Positions 24,934 to 25,802 of a stretch of 25,802 nucleotides of DNA are shown here, one piece after another (the stretch's first letter is position 1; each line of letters begins with the position of its first letter). Location of the stretch: NCBI GenBank assembly GCA_007133925.1, contig SLLU01000107.1, positions 1-25,802 of the forward strand, written 5' to 3'. The notes beneath the pieces were generated by a model. That model saw nothing but the letters and a program-made list of their open reading frames with translations, was not told the origin of the DNA and did not search any database. Position numbers and translations under genes: made by a program. Source of the stretch: Candidatus Halarchaeoplasma halalkaliphilum (lineage in GTDB: Archaea > Thermoplasmatota > Thermoplasmata > Halarchaeoplasmatales > Halarchaeoplasmataceae).

Positions 24934-25802
24934 TTGAAAACCGAGAAAAAAGTAGGCATAAAAGGATATGGGGGATATGTCCCCAGATACAGGATCACCC
25001 CCAAGACCATAGGGGACGTTTGGGGAAAGGACGGAGAGCTCATGGGCAGAGGGTTGAACGTTATTCACAAATCCGTACCTGCCCCGGACGAGGATGTGGT
25101 CACCATATCCATACAGGCTGCAAAATGGGCGCTGGCCCGGGCAAAGCTCACAGGAGAAGACATAGGTGCCATTTACGTGGGTTCCGAATCACACCCCTAT
25201 GCGGTGAAACCCACCGGAACAATAGTGGCCGCTGCCATCGGTGCATCCCCTCGGATCACGGCTGCGGATTACGAATTCGCCTGCAAAGCCGGTACCGCCG
25301 CGTTCCAGACCTGCATGGGCCTGGTGGCATCGGGCATGATCAGTAACGGATTGGCCATAGGAGCGGATACGTCCCAGGGGGCCCCGGGAGATGCCCTGGA
25401 ATACTCGGCTTCCGCTGGAGGAGCCGCCTTCGTCATAGGGAAGGACGACCTGCTGGCTGAGATCAACACCACCACCTCCTACACAACCGACACACCTGAC
25501 TTCTGGAGACGGGAAGGACAGAAATATCCATCCCACGGAGGCAGGTTCACCGGTCAACCGGCCTACTTCAAACACATAACCAGCTGCACACATGATCTCC
25601 TGGAAGAGACCGGGACCACTCCCGGGGATTTCAAATATGCCGTTTTCCACCAGCCCAACGGGAAGTTCCCGGTGAACGTCGCCCGGAAGTTGGGTTTCAC
25701 GGACGAGCAGATCGCACCGGGGTTGCTCGTTCCCGAGATCGGCAACACCTACTCCGGGGCCGTACCCCTGGGTCTGGCTGCCACACTGGACGTTGCGGAG
25801 CC
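24934..25802 (+). CDS. Hydroxymethylglutaryl-CoA synthase, 3' end cut off
   Basis: The first 289 codons are present and the frame runs off the window, so the C-terminus is missing. Archaeal HMG-CoA synthase joins acetyl-CoA and acetoacetyl-CoA in the mevalonate route to membrane isoprenoids. Catalytic residues can be seen: E85 in GSESHPYAVKPTG, C117 in YEFACKAGTAAF and H239 in VFHQPNGKFP. The start is uncertain. TTG 24934 follows a GTGAT-containing stretch with four-base spacing, while GTG 24925 is the only other upstream in-frame choice before a stop at 24919-24921. Family knowledge predicts acetoacetyl-CoA thiolase and a DUF35 OB-fold protein just beyond the window. Confidence 0.95.
   Translation, partial: MKTEKKVGIKGYGGYVPRYRITPKTIGDVWGKDGELMGRGLNVIHKSVPAPDEDVVTISIQAAKWALARAKLTGEDIGAIYVGSESHPYAVKPTGTIVAAAIGASPRITAADYEFACKAGTAAFQTCMGLVASGMISNGLAIGADTSQGAPGDALEYSASAGGAAFVIGKDDLLAEINTTTSYTTDTPDFWRREGQKYPSHGGRFTGQPAYFKHITSCTHDLLEETGTTPGDFKYAVFHQPNGKFPVNVARKLGFTDEQIAPGLLVPEIGNTYSGAVPLGLAATLDVAE

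Overview
The window looks like part of a euryarchaeal chromosome, most probably from a Thermoplasmatota-type archaeon; this placement is inferred, not proven. The clues are an archaeal-type HMG-CoA synthase directly behind an archaeal HTH regulator, a DUF6293/HFX_2341-like regulator, large surface proteins with NosD, GLUG, CARDB and Ig-like domains, and promoter layout. Many genes have an AT-rich TATA element centred about 27 bases before the start codon (leaderless transcripts), and others have GGTG/GGTGAT-type Shine-Dalgarno sequences. No rRNA, confident tRNA, CRISPR array or insertion sequence was seen.

Layout. (1) 1-367: a short AT-rich region that can fold, then a 61-aa ORF with an EF-hand-like loop. 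(2) 505-5639: a tight five-gene + strand operon. It encodes a homocitrate/isopropylmalate synthase-like enzyme, both subunits of an aconitase/isopropylmalate isomerase-like hydro-lyase, a flavoprotein fused to a PqqD-like domain, and a radical SAM protein with a partial SPASM domain. (3) 5711-9388: a 1225-aa membrane-anchored surface protein (NosD beta-helix, two Ig-like domains, three InlB-type repeats). (4) 13055-9395 on the - strand: DUF6293-like regulator, AbrB-type regulator, MMPL/RND-type exporter. (5) 13193-13903: YaaA-like protein with a zinc ribbon. (6) 13964-19027: a 1687-aa surface protein (GLUG repeats, FN3-like domain, eleven Ig-like repeats, two CARDB domains, membrane anchor, acidic tail). 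(7) 24005-19043 on the - strand: secreted papain-family protease, ATC hydrolase-like protein overlapping a DUF454 membrane protein, and a heme catalase. (8) 24253-25802: HTH regulator and the start of HMG-CoA synthase (mevalonate pathway), cut by the window end.

How the genes may work together. The operon at 505-5639 is the best candidate for an undescribed system. It couples a 2-oxoacid chain-elongation set (synthase plus isomerase, with no dehydrogenase visible) to a flavoprotein-PqqD fusion and a radical SAM/SPASM protein. Several members depart from family consensus at functionally important positions: the synthase has Gly where a metal-binding Asp/Glu is expected, the small isomerase subunit has a changed specificity loop, and the flavoprotein lacks the redox CxxC and a clear NAD(P)H loop. 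This suggests a specialised product or a peptide/protein modification rather than ordinary leucine or lysine synthesis. The two giant surface proteins share two Ig-like domain types and the same anchor-plus-acidic-tail design, and probably belong to one family of cell-surface adhesive or structural proteins.
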